DNA from: JACKCP01 sp034007295 | GTDB lineage: Bacteria > Desulfobacterota > Desulfobacteria > Desulfobacterales > JACKCP01 | Assembly: GCA_034007295.1 (NCBI GenBank) | Contig: JAVERC010000005.1 | Coordinates: forward strand, 62,001 to 126,000 | DNA: 64,000 nucleotides | Direction of reading: 5' to 3' | In this document: positions 62,917-64,000 of the stretch, piece by piece | Position numbering within the stretch: position 1 is the first letter of the stretch | Layout: each line of letters begins with the position of its first letter | Translations under genes and position numbers: made by a program | Notes under the pieces: model-generated | What the model was told of the DNA's origin: nothing | The model's input: only the letters and a program-made list of their open reading frames with translations | Databases searched by the model: none

Positions 62917-64000
62917 TTATCTGTAGATTTCCGGATAGCCCGTAATTTGCCTTATTTCCTTATAAACCGGTTCTAATGCCTTATACATTTTTGAATAAAC
63001 ATTTTCGTAAATTTTTTTATAGAGGATTGAACTGGATTCATTTGGGATAAATTCTTTCTGGTAATTTATCATATGAGTGCCTGCATCTTTAATGTCCTTG
63101 TAAAAGCCAAGTCCATAGGCAGTGATTATTGCGGCACCAAGGCCTGATGTTTCACATGTCTTTCCTCTTAATATGGGTCTGTTAAAAATATCTGCAGATA
63201 TCTGACATATGTTGTCACTTTGTGAGGCTCCTCCTGAAACAGCAAGTTTTTTTACTTTTGTTTTTGATTTTTTTTCAATTTTTAAAAGACCGTCAAAAAG
63301 AGCGTAGGAAAGGCCTTCAATTACTGCCCTGTAAACATGTGCCCTTGTGTGAACATCTCCAAAACCAATTATTGCACCTTTTGCATTATGATGGTTTAGA
63401 CCAGGACTCCAAAATGGCTGTAAAACAAGGCCCATAGCACCTGGAGGCGTTTGGTCAAGGAGCCTGTCAAGAAGTATTTCAGGTTGAACTCCAGTTTTTT
63501 GAGCCTCTTTTATTTCAGGATGGGCAAATTCGTTTTTATACCAGGTTATCATCCAGTATCCCCTGAAAATTTCAACTTCTGGATTGTAATGTCTTGGATA
63601 TGGAGCAGGGTAGGGCGGCATGAACTTGATTGGTTCAAAATACTTTTCAGAGGTTGTCTGAACAGTTGCTGTTGTTCCAAAACTTAAAGATGCAGTTTCA
63701 TTTGAATAAACTCCGTTTCCTATTGTTTCGCATCCTTTGTCAGACCCGCAGGCAATAACAGGTATTCCCTTTTTAAGGCCTGTTTCATCTGAAGCCTTTT
63801 GGCTGAGATGACCAATTGTCTGTCCCGGCTCAATAACTTCAGGAAGTTTTGATTTTTCCACAGGAAACAAAAAAGACTGGATTTCATATTTTGAAGCCCA
63901 TTGCATTTTTTTGTAGTTAAATGGAATATGTCCTATTTGTGATGCCTTGGAATCCTTGAATACGCTGGTTAATTTATGATTTAAAAAGCCTGACACCTGA
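62917..64000 (-). CDS. FGGY-family carbohydrate kinase, truncated by the window end
   Basis: C-terminal part (at least 359 aa) of an FGGY kinase, which phosphorylates a sugar or polyol with ATP. The frame is open to the last base of the window, so the N-terminal nucleotide-binding part is outside. Visible family features are GSDKGCETIGNG, the LSFGTTATVQ phosphate loop and GASQSDNICQISADIF (FGGY signature 2 region). It precedes the AGPS-like flavoprotein by 12 bp in the same operon. The substrate could be glycerol, xylulose or another polyol. Confidence 0.88.
   Translation of the reverse strand, partial: QVSGFLNHKLTSVFKDSKASQIGHIPFNYKKMQWASKYEIQSFLFPVEKSKLPEVIEPGQTIGHLSQKASDETGLKKGIPVIACGSDKGCETIGNGVYSNETASLSFGTTATVQTTSEKYFEPIKFMPPYPAPYPRHYNPEVEIFRGYWMITWYKNEFAHPEIKEAQKTGVQPEILLDRLLDQTPPGAMGLVLQPFWSPGLNHHNAKGAIIGFGDVHTRAHVYRAVIEGLSYALFDGLLKIEKKSKTKVKKLAVSGGASQSDNICQISADIFNRPILRGKTCETSGLGAAIITAYGLGFYKDIKDAGTHMINYQKEFIPNESSSILYKKIYENVYSKMYKALEPVYKEIRQITGYPEIYR

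Overview
The window is AT-rich, protein-coding DNA from a bacterium that most resembles a low-GC, anaerobic sulfate-reducing member of the Desulfobacterota (Desulfobacteraceae-like). This is inferred from gene content: a monomeric isocitrate dehydrogenase, a ProS without editing insert, cysteine-rich ferredoxin-type proteins, an old-yellow-enzyme/FAD fusion, an iron alcohol dehydrogenase and a BCCT osmolyte carrier. I did no database search. No rRNA, tRNA, CRISPR array, transposase or integrase gene was seen.

Layout. 0.2-8.3 kb (minus): VTT membrane protein; gpsA-radC-small Cys protein; gyrA; AI-2E family permease; thiolase. 8.5-13.4 kb: NRDE protein (plus), then rsgA and der-rarA (minus). 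13.7-19.7 kb (plus): four-gene redox unit (two-cluster ferredoxin-like protein with a CCCCGCCCG stretch, Fe-alcohol dehydrogenase, hybrid histidine kinase, OYE/FAD oxidoreductase). 19.7-21.9 kb: secreted CocE/NonD hydrolase. 22.6-35.3 kb (minus): seven tightly coupled defence genes. 35.5-39.3 kb: orphan 142-aa gene, monomeric icd and a flavin oxidoreductase. 39.5-43.5 kb: diiron/ODP-like GGDEF protein, small secreted protein, MBL hydrolase, queF with a small membrane protein. 44-49 kb (plus): ispG, proS, relA/spoT. 49.3-53.3 kb (minus): rpmB, trxA-trxB-bamD, EAL-HDOD. 53.4-58.7 kb (plus): purN-like, chemoreceptor, hydantoinase A-like. 58.8-64 kb (minus): BCCT transporter, alkyl-DHAP-synthase-like flavoprotein, FGGY kinase cut by the window end.

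The defence operon reads DUF499 ATPase, DUF3780, DUF1156 DNA methylase, DUF262, DUF3696-type ATPase, unknown 326-aa protein, PLD-SNF2 helicase. The ATPase/methylase/helicase core looks like what I recall as Hma (helicase-methylase-ATPase) systems. A three-gene DUF262/ATPase/unknown cassette sits inside it, between methylase and helicase. A good sigma70-like promoter precedes the first gene, and a hairpin terminator lies beyond the last.

The second notable feature is a family of interspersed palindromic repeats. R1 is about 143 bp, an imperfect full-length inverted repeat with TAGTGATTGGCCGAAAACG / TAGTTGCTGAACGAAAACG ends, and has at least a dozen complete, half or internally deleted copies between 13.5 and 61.2 kb. 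A second composite element (R2/R3, about 195 bp, with CCTAAATTGA/TCAATTTAGG ends) occurs alone at 56.5 kb and nested inside an R1 copy at 51.8 kb. Both edges of the defence island carry R1 arms. A 68-bp degenerate piece of the middle of icd lies immediately beyond the last defence gene, while intact icd is on the other side. This suggests the island arrived by recombination at the icd locus.
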